This document shows positions 1-7,515 of a DNA stretch of 11,346 bases, one piece after another (position 1 is the first letter of the stretch; the number at the start of each line of letters is the position of its first letter). The notes beneath the pieces were generated by a model. It did no database searches. It was not told the DNA's origin and worked only from the letters and a program-made list of their open reading frames with translations. The position numbers were made by a program, and so were the translations under genes. This DNA is from Euperipatoides rowelli (Eukaryota > Onychophora > Udeonychophora > Euonychophora > Peripatopsidae). The DNA is taken from NCBI GenBank assembly GCA_003024985.2, contig PXIH01S0056249.1, one strand, 5' to 3'.

Positions 1-489
1 GTGTTAAACAGGTCCAATTTAATATAGGTGAATTAAAATCTCCTAATATATAGTTCTGAATAATTATTTATTTTACATATTCTATTTGCTTCCCAACTTT
101 CATTAATAATTTTGTCATCAATTTCCTGAGAACTTTTTGGTGGTTTGTATATTGCGCCAATCAAAAAGGACTTATGTCCTGAACTAATTACAAGCCAGCA
201 TGACTCAGTTTCTAGATTTTCCTGTGGAATTTCCACATAATCTAATGAGTTATGTATATATATATATTATTATGCCACCTCTTCTCTTTGATATTCTATC
301 TCTTCTAGTGAAAGTAAATTTTTTTATTCTTAACTCTTCATCTGTAATTTGTGAATCTAACCATGTTTCTAGTAATATTATGATATGGATCCTATTATTA
401 TCCAAATAAATTTTAACTTCATCTAATTTATTTTTTAATGAACTAACATTAGAAAACTGCACATTGCAATAGCCAATTTTATCAATTTC
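1..489 (-). pseudogene. LINE endonuclease (APE/exonuclease-phosphatase) domain, broken and partial
   Basis: In LINEs this domain nicks target DNA to prime reverse transcription. The remnant lies in three frames. Frame one (489-250) has a start-of-domain segment reading IGYCNV, then SSLKNKLDEV, the motif LLETWLD containing the catalytic-type Glu, and RRDRISKRRGG, matching the family's R-DR-GGG pattern. Frame two (about 243-33) has ESCWLVISS and IGAIYKPP, matching the family's Y-(R/K)-P-P motif. Frame three (43-1) has GDFNSPILNW, the GDFN motif that supplies active-site Asp and Asn. The later motifs with the catalytic His, and the reverse transcriptase, lie beyond the left edge. The first frame change coincides with a (TA)n run at 255-268. 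The motif order makes the family assignment firm; the clade is less certain. Confidence 0.88.
255..268. repeat. (TA)n microsatellite inside the LINE endonuclease
   Basis: A short run of alternating T and A sits where the endonuclease reading frame changes, just after the RGG segment (read as IIIYIYT on the minus strand). Length change in this run is a simple explanation for one of the disabling frameshifts; that is inference. Confidence 0.8.
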
Positions 490-877
490 TTTTAATTGCT
501 AGCTATTTTTATTTTTAGGGATAATAACCCTTCCATATTTAGATATTCTTTTTGAATCCTGTGTATTGTTGGGCCATCATTAATATCTTTTATTTATATT
601 TTGTATAATTTTTTTTTAATAATCATTTTTTATATCTAATTCATTGCAAATACCATCAACCTTAATTATATTATGATTTGTAACACTATTTATTATCTCC
701 TCTAGAATGTTTTCAATAATGTTTAGTGTGTCAGCAGAACCACTGTTGGTTTGTATATATTACATTAATTGATTGTCTGATTTGCAACGGTTGTTTGTAA
801 TTTCAAATCATCAATACTGGATAGACTATTATTATCATCTGATTGCATTGGCAATGATGTAGGGAGAGACTTCATTT
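490..877 (-). pseudogene. LINE linker between ORF1-like remnant and endonuclease
   Basis: No single frame is open through this stretch, but successive pieces in different frames look like decayed protein. The first, just after the 878 stop, contains LPTSLPMQSDDNNSLSSIDD. The next contains LNIIENILEEIINSVTNHN, and the last contains DINDGPTIHRIQKEYLNMEG, close to the endonuclease start. The middle piece is a helix-like segment rich in Ile, Glu and Asn. Whether this was the end of ORF1, the start of ORF2, or a continuous single ORF cannot be decided. It is included because it lies between two clear LINE parts and low-stop segments tile it. Confidence 0.5.
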
Positions 878-2034
878 CTAGAGGAGTTTCCAATAAGCAT
901 TCAACTTAGCTCTCTTCCAGGAAGAATTAAATTTGAAAGTGATTTTACTTGTGAAAAGTTGTGTTTCAATAAACGGGAAATTGTCATGATAGGTGTTGTC
1001 AATTTTCTTTATATTTGGGCAAATGATTTGATTTTCATTAACAGCCTCATGACTAGGCCTATATGCTACTTCATTTAAAATATTGTTAGATTTTATGTTA
1101 TCTTTAGTAAAGTTAATTGTGTTTTGATCATCTGTTACAAGTTGAACTGTATCAAATGATTTTATGTCTACATCAGATTGAATAACATCTAAAGGGTTTT
1201 TTATGTCTTCCTTTAACACAATATTACTATTTTTTTGTTCTGTTTCTGTAACCATTATGGTTTTTATATTGTCTTGTTTATTACATTTAATAAAACTTAT
1301 TTTTCCATGATTGTACATAACTTTTTCTTTGATTTTATAGTTAATTGTATTGCCTATAAAATATCTGGTTCTAATATTGTAACACCAAGTATTTTCATTT
1401 ACTATTTTATCTACTATGTCATGATTGGCCTCTATATAATAAGCAAAATATAATCTATTGTCCGTAGATAGCAAATAACAGGTAAATTCACACATATTTC
1501 CTATTTTATTACTAATGCTGTCCACAATATCAATAATACCAATGTTTTCATCGATTGTACTAATGAAAGCCTTATTGCTTTTGTAAGTTCTTTTAAATAT
1601 TTTATTATGTGCTAACGGGTAATCTTGATAATATTTATCTCTTCCTCTTAGTTGATCTATTTGGGGTTTTATATAGATTAATTTATCTGAATCATTAATT
1701 ACGCTGCCTGACGTGATGGGTTTTATAACTATATTTTCCTTATTATTTATAAATTCTTTACCATTAGATAATAACTGTGTTGAATCAGAATGTGATCATT
1801 AAATAATTCATCATTGCCAGTGATTAAGTCTGTATTATTTATTTCTGGTGTTGACTGATAACCTGGGAAATCTTTGTCTGACACATTTATTTTTTTGCTC
1901 GATCAGATTATCATTAGTCTAATGAATTGTTCCTAGTTTAATATTGTTGCCGTGGCTACTAATTTGTTCCAAAAGTTTGTGCATTAATACATTCATTGAA
2001 CCACATTATTACCTACATTAGAGAAGGTTGCCAT
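878..2034 (-). pseudogene. ORF1-like protein remnant of the LINE, no recognised domain
   Basis: A possible start ATG at 2034 begins MATFSNVGNNVVQ and hits TGA at 1993-1995. Reading resumes in another frame (MNVLMHKLLEQISSHGNNIK) to TAG at 1919-1921. There is a further shift near the A-run around 1890 and one near TGA 1796-1798. From 1795 to the TAG at 878 one frame is open for 305 codons, which is long for DNA this rich in A and T. The protein is rich in Asn, Ile, Lys and Asp. It has no CCHC zinc knuckle, no clear RRM and no esterase motif, so it matches none of the ORF1 types I can recognise. Position upstream of the endonuclease on the same strand suggests LINE ORF1 (nucleic-acid-binding in known elements); this is context, not homology. 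The segment just after 1525 (CEFTCYLLSTDNRLYFAYYI) alternates hydrophobic residues as a beta-sheet would. Confidence 0.6.
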
Positions 2035-2318
2035 CTTTACAAATCACGTGCCAGATTGTATATGGGCATGGGTTAGTATCCGTTGTCTGTCCACCAATAT
2101 TTTTTTATTTACAGTCCTAACCTTACCGTAACCCTAGACCCTAAATCCCACTACGTATTGAACTCACTTTGCCCCAATGCTATGTATTCTAGAGGTGAAA
2201 TAATCTTTTTTTTTTTATCGATTTTGATAATGATAATTTTAACACAATTTGTTAACTAATCAATGGCTGTTTTTTTTTTCATATTATATTGGTAGACAGA
2301 TAATGAATTCTAACCTGG
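2035..2318. other. AT-rich stretch upstream of LINE, possible 5' UTR; CCTAA-like patch
   Basis: No open frame of note. It could include the 5' UTR of the minus-strand LINE, but no boundary can be placed. Positions 2115-2148 carry a degenerate run of CCTAA/CCCTAA-like units (CCTAAC, CCGTAACCCTA, ACCCTAAA). T-runs lie at about 2206-2217 and 2270-2279. Confidence 0.4.
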
Positions 2319-2410
2319 GCACGTTTTAATAAACTCTGCCACTTCTGCTATCTCTTCTTCCATAAGAAAAAAATAAGAACTTTCAAAAACGTGCGGCAGA
2401 CTTGGCAGAG
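2319..2410. repeat. Two interlaced short inverted repeats
   Basis: GCACGTTTT at 2319-2327 pairs with AAAACGTGC at 2386-2394, and CTCTGCCA at about 2335-2342 pairs with TGGCAGAG at 2403-2410. The pairs cross rather than nest, so they could not form one simple hairpin at the same time. Function unknown. Confidence 0.6.
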
Positions 2411-2551
2411 CATGTTACGTGAGTAAATTCTGCTGACTTCTTCTCACTTTATATATCATCTAAAGGGCAGAAGAACTTGAATAGTAATTAACTACATAAT
2501 AATCCATCATTGCACCCATCTATTATAATAAAAGTCGAACACCGTTCCTGA

Positions 2552-2596
2552 CCTTTATAAATACACTTGGATAAATGATACCCTTTATAAATACAC
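2552..2596. repeat. Direct repeat of a 15-bp TATA-containing unit, 30-bp spacing
   Basis: CCTTTATAAATACAC occurs exactly at 2552-2566 and again at 2582-2596, with partly similar sequence between them (GATAAATGATAC and ACTAATGATGC). This looks like an imperfect 30-bp tandem duplication. Each copy contains TATAAATA, a good TATA-box match on the plus strand, but no gene follows, so promoter function is not supported. The minus-strand frame through it (CIYKG repeated twice) is judged a chance ORF. Confidence 0.75.
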
Positions 2597-3241
2597 ACTA
2601 ATGATGCACAGAATTTAACCGTCACCAAAAAAAAGTCCAATATGATCTTACTCTTATTTTTTTCCCTTGTCATTTTGATGGGCTTTTAACTAGTTTTAAA
2701 TAATTATGGAAAATTCTTAGCAGTACTTTACTTATTTGTTTATTTGTGGAGGAAAAAAAAACAGCCCAATAAATTTAAAAGTAATCTTCCGCTATTAGTT
2801 ACAGTAAGCGTGCTCTTTTAAAAAGTTATAAGTGTTATGAGCTTGTTCATTAAGTAAGATGAATTATTTATGAATTATAATAAGTACACTGCAATTAATT
2901 AAGATTTTTAAATTCTAGAAATCAGTAAAAATTTACGAATTTTATCAAGTATGAATATTTAGTAAATTAATTGCAAATATTTTTTTACCTTGCTTATCGG
3001 TATTCAGCATTTAATTAAAGTAGAGCTTACTTTGTCAAGTTGAACTATTATAGTCATGAAATTGTATTTTTCTGAACATGATATATATTTTTAAAACCAA
3101 ATTGTTTTTTTAAGTATTTCTTCACTGTTTAAATTATTTATTCAGCTAATGTCAAAACATAAATAATATATTAATTTAAACTACAAGTAGATTTTATTAA
3201 AATAATTTATGTGAAAATTTTTGTATGTATGTGTATATATG
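2597..3241. other. AT-rich non-coding stretch
   Basis: No open frame, RNA gene or mobile-element feature can be supported. It is a mix of A- and T-rich runs, including nine consecutive A at about 2753-2761. Confidence 0.6.
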
Positions 3242-3608
3242 TTTTAGAATAAGTAGTATCCCCAATTCCCCATCCTAAATATGGGATGTACTATAAGCAG
3301 GAGTCACAACACAATGTGTAATAATTATAAACAAATATAAATACCAGCCAATATGAGTAACAATTTTATTTTTAATAAATATAATGTATTCATAAAAATA
3401 TTGACACAGTCATTAGAATATTACCATTGTCAATATTTTAATGACTACTAAATATTTATTAAATAAGGTTGTTGACCTTATTGAGCTGACAATATTTATA
3501 TTTGTTTATAATTATTATACATTCTTTTCTGACCTATGCTTATAGTAAGCAGTGGCTTCATCCCATATTTTGGGTGGAGATATTACTTATTATATTTCAT
3601 TCTTAAAA
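3242..3608. repeat. 367-bp imperfect palindrome (foldback MITE-like)
   Basis: The two halves are imperfect reverse complements around a centre near 3417. The clearest pair is 31 bp at 3313-3343 against 3493-3523, with 30 of 31 positions matching. Inner pairs are TTAATAAATAT (3372-3382) against ATATTTATTAA (3452-3462), and AAAAATATTGACA (3394-3406) against TGTCAATATTTTA (3428-3440). Outer pairs include AATATGGGATG near 3278-3288 against CATCCCATATTT (3559-3570), and TTTTAGAAT (3242-3250) against ATTCTTAAAA (3599-3608). The apparent loop is only about 21 nt (3407-3427). No ORF lies inside and no clear target-site duplication was seen, so the element family is not assigned. Confidence 0.85.
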
Positions 3609-4090
3609 TTTGAGTTGCCTATTAATTGTAATCTGTTTTATCACTTGTTGGAGAGAGCAACCAAGAAATGTTTTTTCTCTTTTTTCACTTGATCTAAAAC
3701 TTTTAAGTATATTAATATTTTTTTTAATGTTAAATATGTGTAATTAATAATTAAGAGTAAACTGAATAGCCTATATTGTCATTTGTCTACATTTCTGAAT
3801 TTCCCCATCAAAACTGTGTAAATACTGTCTACATTATTAAAACTCCGACAATGCTGTTATTATTTTCTACAATCACAGAATGTAAGTGTAAACTACCTCA
3901 AATGCTGCAATTTAGTATTTCTCAGAAACTACTGAATGTAAACAAACTTTTGATAGTGCTGCAAATCAACTCTTGATCTTTTATTGCAATAACTTAAAAT
4001 TATTAAAACTATTTAATTACTGTCTAGAATATTGATCCTGTGGTATTTCCGCATCATCTTCCGTTCATCTAACATCTACGTCCATGTCCC
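3609..4090. other. AT-rich non-coding stretch
   Basis: Nothing supportable as a gene. A 66-codon open frame at 3776-3976 (+) has no recognisable motif, and its composition looks like chance. From about 4030 the sequence becomes slightly richer in G and C. Confidence 0.55.
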
Positions 4091-4119
4091 TTGAGCAGTG
4101 GCCTATTAGAACTGCTCAA
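4091..4119. repeat. Perfect 9-bp hairpin
   Basis: TTGAGCAGT (4091-4099) and ACTGCTCAA (4111-4119) are exact reverse complements around an 11-nt loop. The stem is too short for a microRNA precursor and no T-run follows, so no RNA gene is claimed. Confidence 0.8.
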
Positions 4120-4184
4120 GCAATGTTTTCTTAAATTATATGTAAATCAGCAAAATTCAGCTGCAAAGGAACATTAAAAAGATC

Positions 4185-4346
4185 CACCCCACCTGTAGGG
4201 CTTAGTTTGGGGTGACTTTCCAGAAATTAAATTATTCTACCAGTCTTCAGGCAACCTTGACCAAAATTACAGCAGACCAATAAGGTAGCCTATGCAGACT
4301 TGCCCTCGAGCCAGTGCCATGATTCCAGTCTGATAGAATAATTTTC
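4185..4346. repeat. Imperfect inverted repeats of about 25 bp and 7 bp
   Basis: A block at 4223-4247 and a block at 4322-4346 are imperfect reverse complements with a core of 11 exact pairs (AAATTATTCTA at 4229-4239, TAGAATAATTT at 4334-4344). A separate small pair, CACCCCA (4185-4191) and TGGGGTG (4208-4214), lies just before. The sequence between the larger arms (4248-4321) is GC-richer than the surroundings and shows no ORF. It may be the remnant of a short MITE-like element. Confidence 0.6.
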
Positions 4347-5210
4347 AAACCTTCTTTGATGCAGGCTAATAACATCTTCATTTAATAAAACCATTTCAAT
4401 ATTGCATTAGTACGGTATTCGGTATTCGTAATATGTTCTAGTTTTCTACTTACAGTAATTTGCAGCATCAGCCAGTAAATTGACAATCTACCAAAGCAAA
4501 TGTTAACTTAAAAAAAAAGGGTAATTTTCTTTTAATGACTTTTCTATTGTTTTTCTCTATATCACTTCATTGATAGCTTACAAAGAATGGCTATTTAATA
4601 TATTTAATAATTTTTGTCACTTTTTTGCTCTCTTAGTCAAGTGATATTTTCATTTTTTAAAAAATTAGATAAGTATTAAAGTGTGAGTGGTTTATTTTTA
4701 TTTATTTCACAGATCTGATATTATTTTGGGGAAATAATTTATTTAATCGGATTAGAACTATTATAGGCTTATGTGTGATCATTAAATTGTATTTAATTCT
4801 TCGAGTTGAGAGAATAGTTAAACATTTAACATTATAGGGGTTTATGAATGCTTTTTTTAAAAAATTGATTTATGTTTAGTTTTACCTAAAAATATTTGTT
4901 TAATTAATCAATTTGGAAATTTTTTACTAAAACATATAAAATTGTGGCAGCCCATTTAAGCCAATACCCAATTAAATTGCTTGAATGGCACAATTCATAT
5001 TTTCACTAGTTATTGTTTCTATCAAATTTTATGGTAATTCTGCTAATTTTGAATTAACATAATTATTTAACTTAGATAATGTTAATGATAATTTTTCCAT
5101 ATTAATATTAATTTTGTTCAGTTAAATTATAAATCAGTAATTGTTTATAGGCTACCTTCAATAAGAGTTTCAGTCTTCAAATAACATAAATGAAATTAAT
5201 TAACTATTAA
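4347..5210. other. AT-rich non-coding stretch
   Basis: No gene, RNA or element boundary can be supported. It contains a 9-bp perfect inverted repeat, AAATTGATT (4862-4870) with AATCAATTT (4906-4914), and TACGGTATTC followed by a shorter copy of GGTATTC around 4411-4425. Confidence 0.55.
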
Positions 5211-5212
5211 CT

Positions 5213-5763
5213 GTGCTAATTTTAACAAAAGCTAAATTGTTTTATTTTTATCTTAAAAGTCATGTTTAATTCATCATTTCTTCATATTCGATCAAATAAT
5301 TAAGATAATCTCACTTTATTAAGCTGTTTTCAAATAATCCAAGGTCACTGTGGACATCAGAATAATGGCACAGTTGTTTTTAATTTCCTATATACTTGCA
5401 AAATAATGTCCTATTACGCAAGACTCGGAAATTTGCTCTAGCAGACCACATTGAAACTCAGTACAATACGGTAAAAATAAATATTCCTTAGCAATAATAA
5501 CAACGGATCATTCAAATTCACTTTTTTTTTGTATTTGAACGGATTAGTTGGGTTTAAATGCAAAAGTAAAAAAGCTCAATGATAAAAATTTATGACACAA
5601 GTACCATAGACTATAAACACCTCAACCATAGGGTGTATACAGAACAGATTAAAAGCTGCTACAATAATTGGATCTGAAGTTAATTTGAGGTTATAATAAA
5701 GTTTATTACATAAATACAGTTCTGCATATTAAATTTTAAGTAAATCAGATCACAAATAAATAA
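5213..5763 (+). repeat. Left arm of the large foldback
   Basis: It begins GTGCTAATTTTAAC and ends in an AATAAATAA stretch. The first 112 bp are the near-perfect terminal part. Later blocks shared with the other arm include GGAAATTTGCTCTAGCAGAC, GGGTTTAAATGCAAAA, and AATAAAGTTTATTA-like sequence near 5696. No open frame is conserved between the arms. Confidence 0.8.
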
Positions 5764-6290
5764 GTTAAGATTTTTCCTTATGACCTTTGCATCGAGCATT
5801 CATGCCACATAACAACACAGACTATGGCGGAGCAGTCTTGCTTTGGAGTTTAAGAATCTTTGTATTGCGGTTTATGGTGTGAATTGATTCCCTGTATTTC
5901 CTGGATCATTTTTCTGTGAAAAATTGAGATTGCAGGCTATTATATGTTTTTTCTCTCTTATGTATCAAATGTTTGTAATGATTATTATGTATTCAAAATT
6001 ATAATAAATACAATGTTTCCTAATTGGGAAACTTATTTAAAAAAAAAAAAAGTTAAATTTTGATCGATTCACAGTGGTTAAATTAATCTGCAAATAAGTT
6101 TACACACATATATAAAATTTATCAAAGTTCTAGTAGCAAACACAAACATAAATAAAGTAGCATGATTTTCTTTTCTTTTTTTTAAGAAAACCAAATTTGT
6201 TAGATTTCGGTGAAATAAATTCTTGATCTTCATTGGAGCGAGAATTCAGCGCGCTGCCACCTTAGCTTTTCTTGATGATTTTGAAGACAA
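5764..6290. other. Spacer of the large foldback
   Basis: This is unpaired sequence between the arms, with no ORF of note. It includes a GC-richer patch at about 5810-5880, a small hairpin GTTTCC-TAATTG-GGAAAC near 6015-6031, a run of 13 A at 6039-6051, and a patch containing GCGCGCTG near 6249-6257. I see no similarity to known genes. Confidence 0.6.
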
Positions 6291-6844
6291 TTTATTTATT
6301 TGTAATCTCATTTACATAAAATTTAATATGCGGAACTGTATTTATCTAATAAACCTTATTATAATCTCAAATTAACTCCAGATCAAGCCTGAAAATTGTT
6401 CTAGCAGCTTTAGTTCCATACTGTATACGTACTATAGTTAAGGTGTTTATAGCCTGAGTACTTGTGTTATAAATTTTTATTGTCGGGCTTTTTTTTTTTT
6501 TTTGCATTTAAACCCAACCAAATTCATATAAAAAAAATTGAATGATCCATTGTTATTATTGCAAAGTGATATTTTATTTTTACCATATTTACTGTATTTC
6601 CAATGCAGTCTGCTAGAGCAAATTTCCGAGATCTTGCCTACCAAGACATTATTTCAATAGTAATTATGGGAAATTAAAAACAGCTGCACTGTCATCCTGA
6701 CATCACCAGTCGCCTTGAATTATTTGAAAATGGCTTAATAAAGTGAGATTATCTTAATTATTTGATCNAATATGAAGAAATGATGAATTAAACATGACTT
6801 TTAAGATAAAAATAAAACAATTTAGCTTTTGTTAAAATTAGCAC
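6291..6844 (-). repeat. Right arm of the large foldback
   Basis: Reverse-complement copy of the left arm. It carries a 15-T run at 6489-6503 where the left arm has only a broken A-rich stretch near 5563-5574, so this run expanded in one copy. The N at 6768 pairs with C at 5289 in the left arm, which predicts G. Confidence 0.8.
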
Positions 6845-6849
6845 TTTAA

Positions 6850-7129
6850 GTACCAATGAACTATTTATAGTCAAGTTGATAGTGAAACAGACAAACTAAA
6901 TAACACTTTATTTTTTTAGAAGATATTGTAATTCAATAAAGTAACTATGTAACAAAATTATCCCAGTCATACTGTATAACTTTGAAAGTCTCTAAAATCT
7001 ATAAGTTTATCAGAATTTCAATATTAAATAAATGTGAACATATATTTTTAATGATTATGACTTTTTGTATGTTATTTACATAATTTTAAATTTCAGTATT
7101 TTAAGTATAAATAGAGCTCATTTTAAGGA
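6850..7129. other. AT-rich non-coding stretch
   Basis: No gene or structured repeat is visible. Confidence 0.5.
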
Positions 7130-7270
7130 TTTAAAAGCCGTAAAAGCAATGGCTTTCAGGGGCTCTATTCCTGGCCTCCGTTGAGAGGCTAATAGCACCC
7201 CTAAAACCCTCAGCTGCAAAACAGCTCTCCCTCTTTATACTTCTCACCAGCCACCACTGCTATACAGTGT
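7130..7270. other. GC-richer structured island, identity unknown
   Basis: This stretch is clearly richer in G and C than its surroundings. It can form a 45-nt stem-loop at 7158-7202: arms AGGGGCTCTATT and AATAGCACCCCT pair at 10 of 12 positions, enclosing GCCTC (7174-7178) with GAGGC (7185-7189). It also has short stems AAAGCC (7134-7139) with GGCTTT (7151-7156), and AGCTG (7212-7216) with CAGCT (7222-7226). GGCTCTATTCC at 7161-7171 matches 9 of 11 positions of the Pol III B-box consensus, but I find no convincing A box or tRNA fold. A decayed SINE or short non-coding RNA fragment is possible. Confidence 0.4.
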
Positions 7271-7364
7271 ATATTTTTTAATTATATATTTAAATGTTAG
7301 CCTCTATGTTTGCCAGATTTGTATTTTATTATAAAAATGCATCAAATTTACCTGGATTGCATTG

Positions 7365-7515
7365 CAGGGACCATAGTTGGCCCCTGTGAGTTTTTTTTGG
7401 GCAGCCCAAAAAGAATAATAGAAGTTGGTATGGCAAGGGCTCAAAGTCAACTTTTGTTTAAAAATTATGATATCCCAGTTCTTTGTTTCTGAAAACAAAG
7501 AAACTTTGTCTTTGA
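7365..7515. repeat. Cluster of short hairpins
   Basis: Three structures follow one another. CAGGG (7365-7369) pairs with CCCTG (7382-7386). TTTTTGGGC (7394-7402) and GCCCAAAAA (7404-7412) form a perfect palindrome around one A. GTTCTTTGTTT (7478-7488) pairs with AAACAAAGAAAC (7493-7504) with one bulge; TCAAAG (7441-7446) and CTTTGA (7510-7515) could extend it. Because of this symmetry open frames of about 60 codons exist on both strands (7304-7498); neither has a recognisable motif and both are judged chance. Confidence 0.6.

Larger units (their letters stand above)
1..2034 (-). mobile_element. Decayed LINE (non-LTR) retrotransposon, 5' portion
   Basis: This is the 5' part of a non-LTR retrotransposon read on the minus strand. 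Going leftward from 2034 it shows an ORF1-like protein remnant, a broken linker, and the N-terminal part of an APE-type endonuclease, which continues beyond position 1. The order fits LINEs of the CR1/L2/Jockey-like group, where endonuclease precedes reverse transcriptase; the clade is inferred from the endonuclease motifs only. Frame changes and stops are scattered through it, so the copy is dead. The 5' end is not defined. The first plausible ATG is at 2034, and some upstream sequence may be its 5' UTR. No target-site duplication can be checked because the 3' end is outside the window. Confidence 0.85.
5211..6845. mobile_element. Large foldback element, about 1.6 kb, non-autonomous
   Basis: Two arms of about 550 bp, 5213-5763 and 6291-6844, are reverse complements of each other around a 527-bp spacer. 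The outermost 112 bp (5213-5324 against 6733-6844) match at every position except one ambiguous base (N at 6768). The rest of the arms match at roughly 80% by eye, with small indels. TTAA lies just outside each end (5207-5210 and 6846-6849), the target type of piggyBac-like elements. However, the terminal bases (CTGTGC left, AGTGC right) do not resemble the CCC-type ends of classic piggyBac, and TTAA is common in such AT-rich DNA. No transposase ORF is present. It could equally be two inverted copies of one repeat flanking unrelated DNA. Confidence 0.75.

Noticed and set aside
200-409. Plus-strand open frame of 69 codons
   Set aside because: It is the antisense shadow of the minus-strand LINE endonuclease, which has clear family motifs.
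1235-1453. Plus-strand open frame of 72 codons with a hydrophobic, membrane-like composition
   Set aside because: Antisense of the 305-codon ORF1-like remnant; hydrophobicity follows from T-rich antisense codons.
2488-2673. Minus-strand 61-codon frame with several cysteines and a repeated CIYKG
   Set aside because: The repeat comes from the 15-bp DNA duplication at 2552-2596; there is no signal peptide with a sensible cleavage site and no family motif.
3776-3976. Plus-strand 66-codon frame
   Set aside because: No motif and chance-like composition, with no transcription or splice signals nearby.
4091-4119. microRNA precursor
   Set aside because: A 9-bp stem is far too short; flanking bases do not extend it.
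5813-5960. Possible transposase or coding remnant in the foldback spacer
   Set aside because: Stops in all frames and no motif; the GC-richer patch alone is not evidence of coding.
7117-7190. tRNA gene suggested by the B-box-like GGCTCTATTCC
   Set aside because: No acceptor, D-arm or anticodon stem pairs in the right places, and no A box is found upstream.
7304-7498. Overlapping open frames on both strands
   Set aside because: Both arise from palindromic, stop-poor sequence; neither resembles a known protein.
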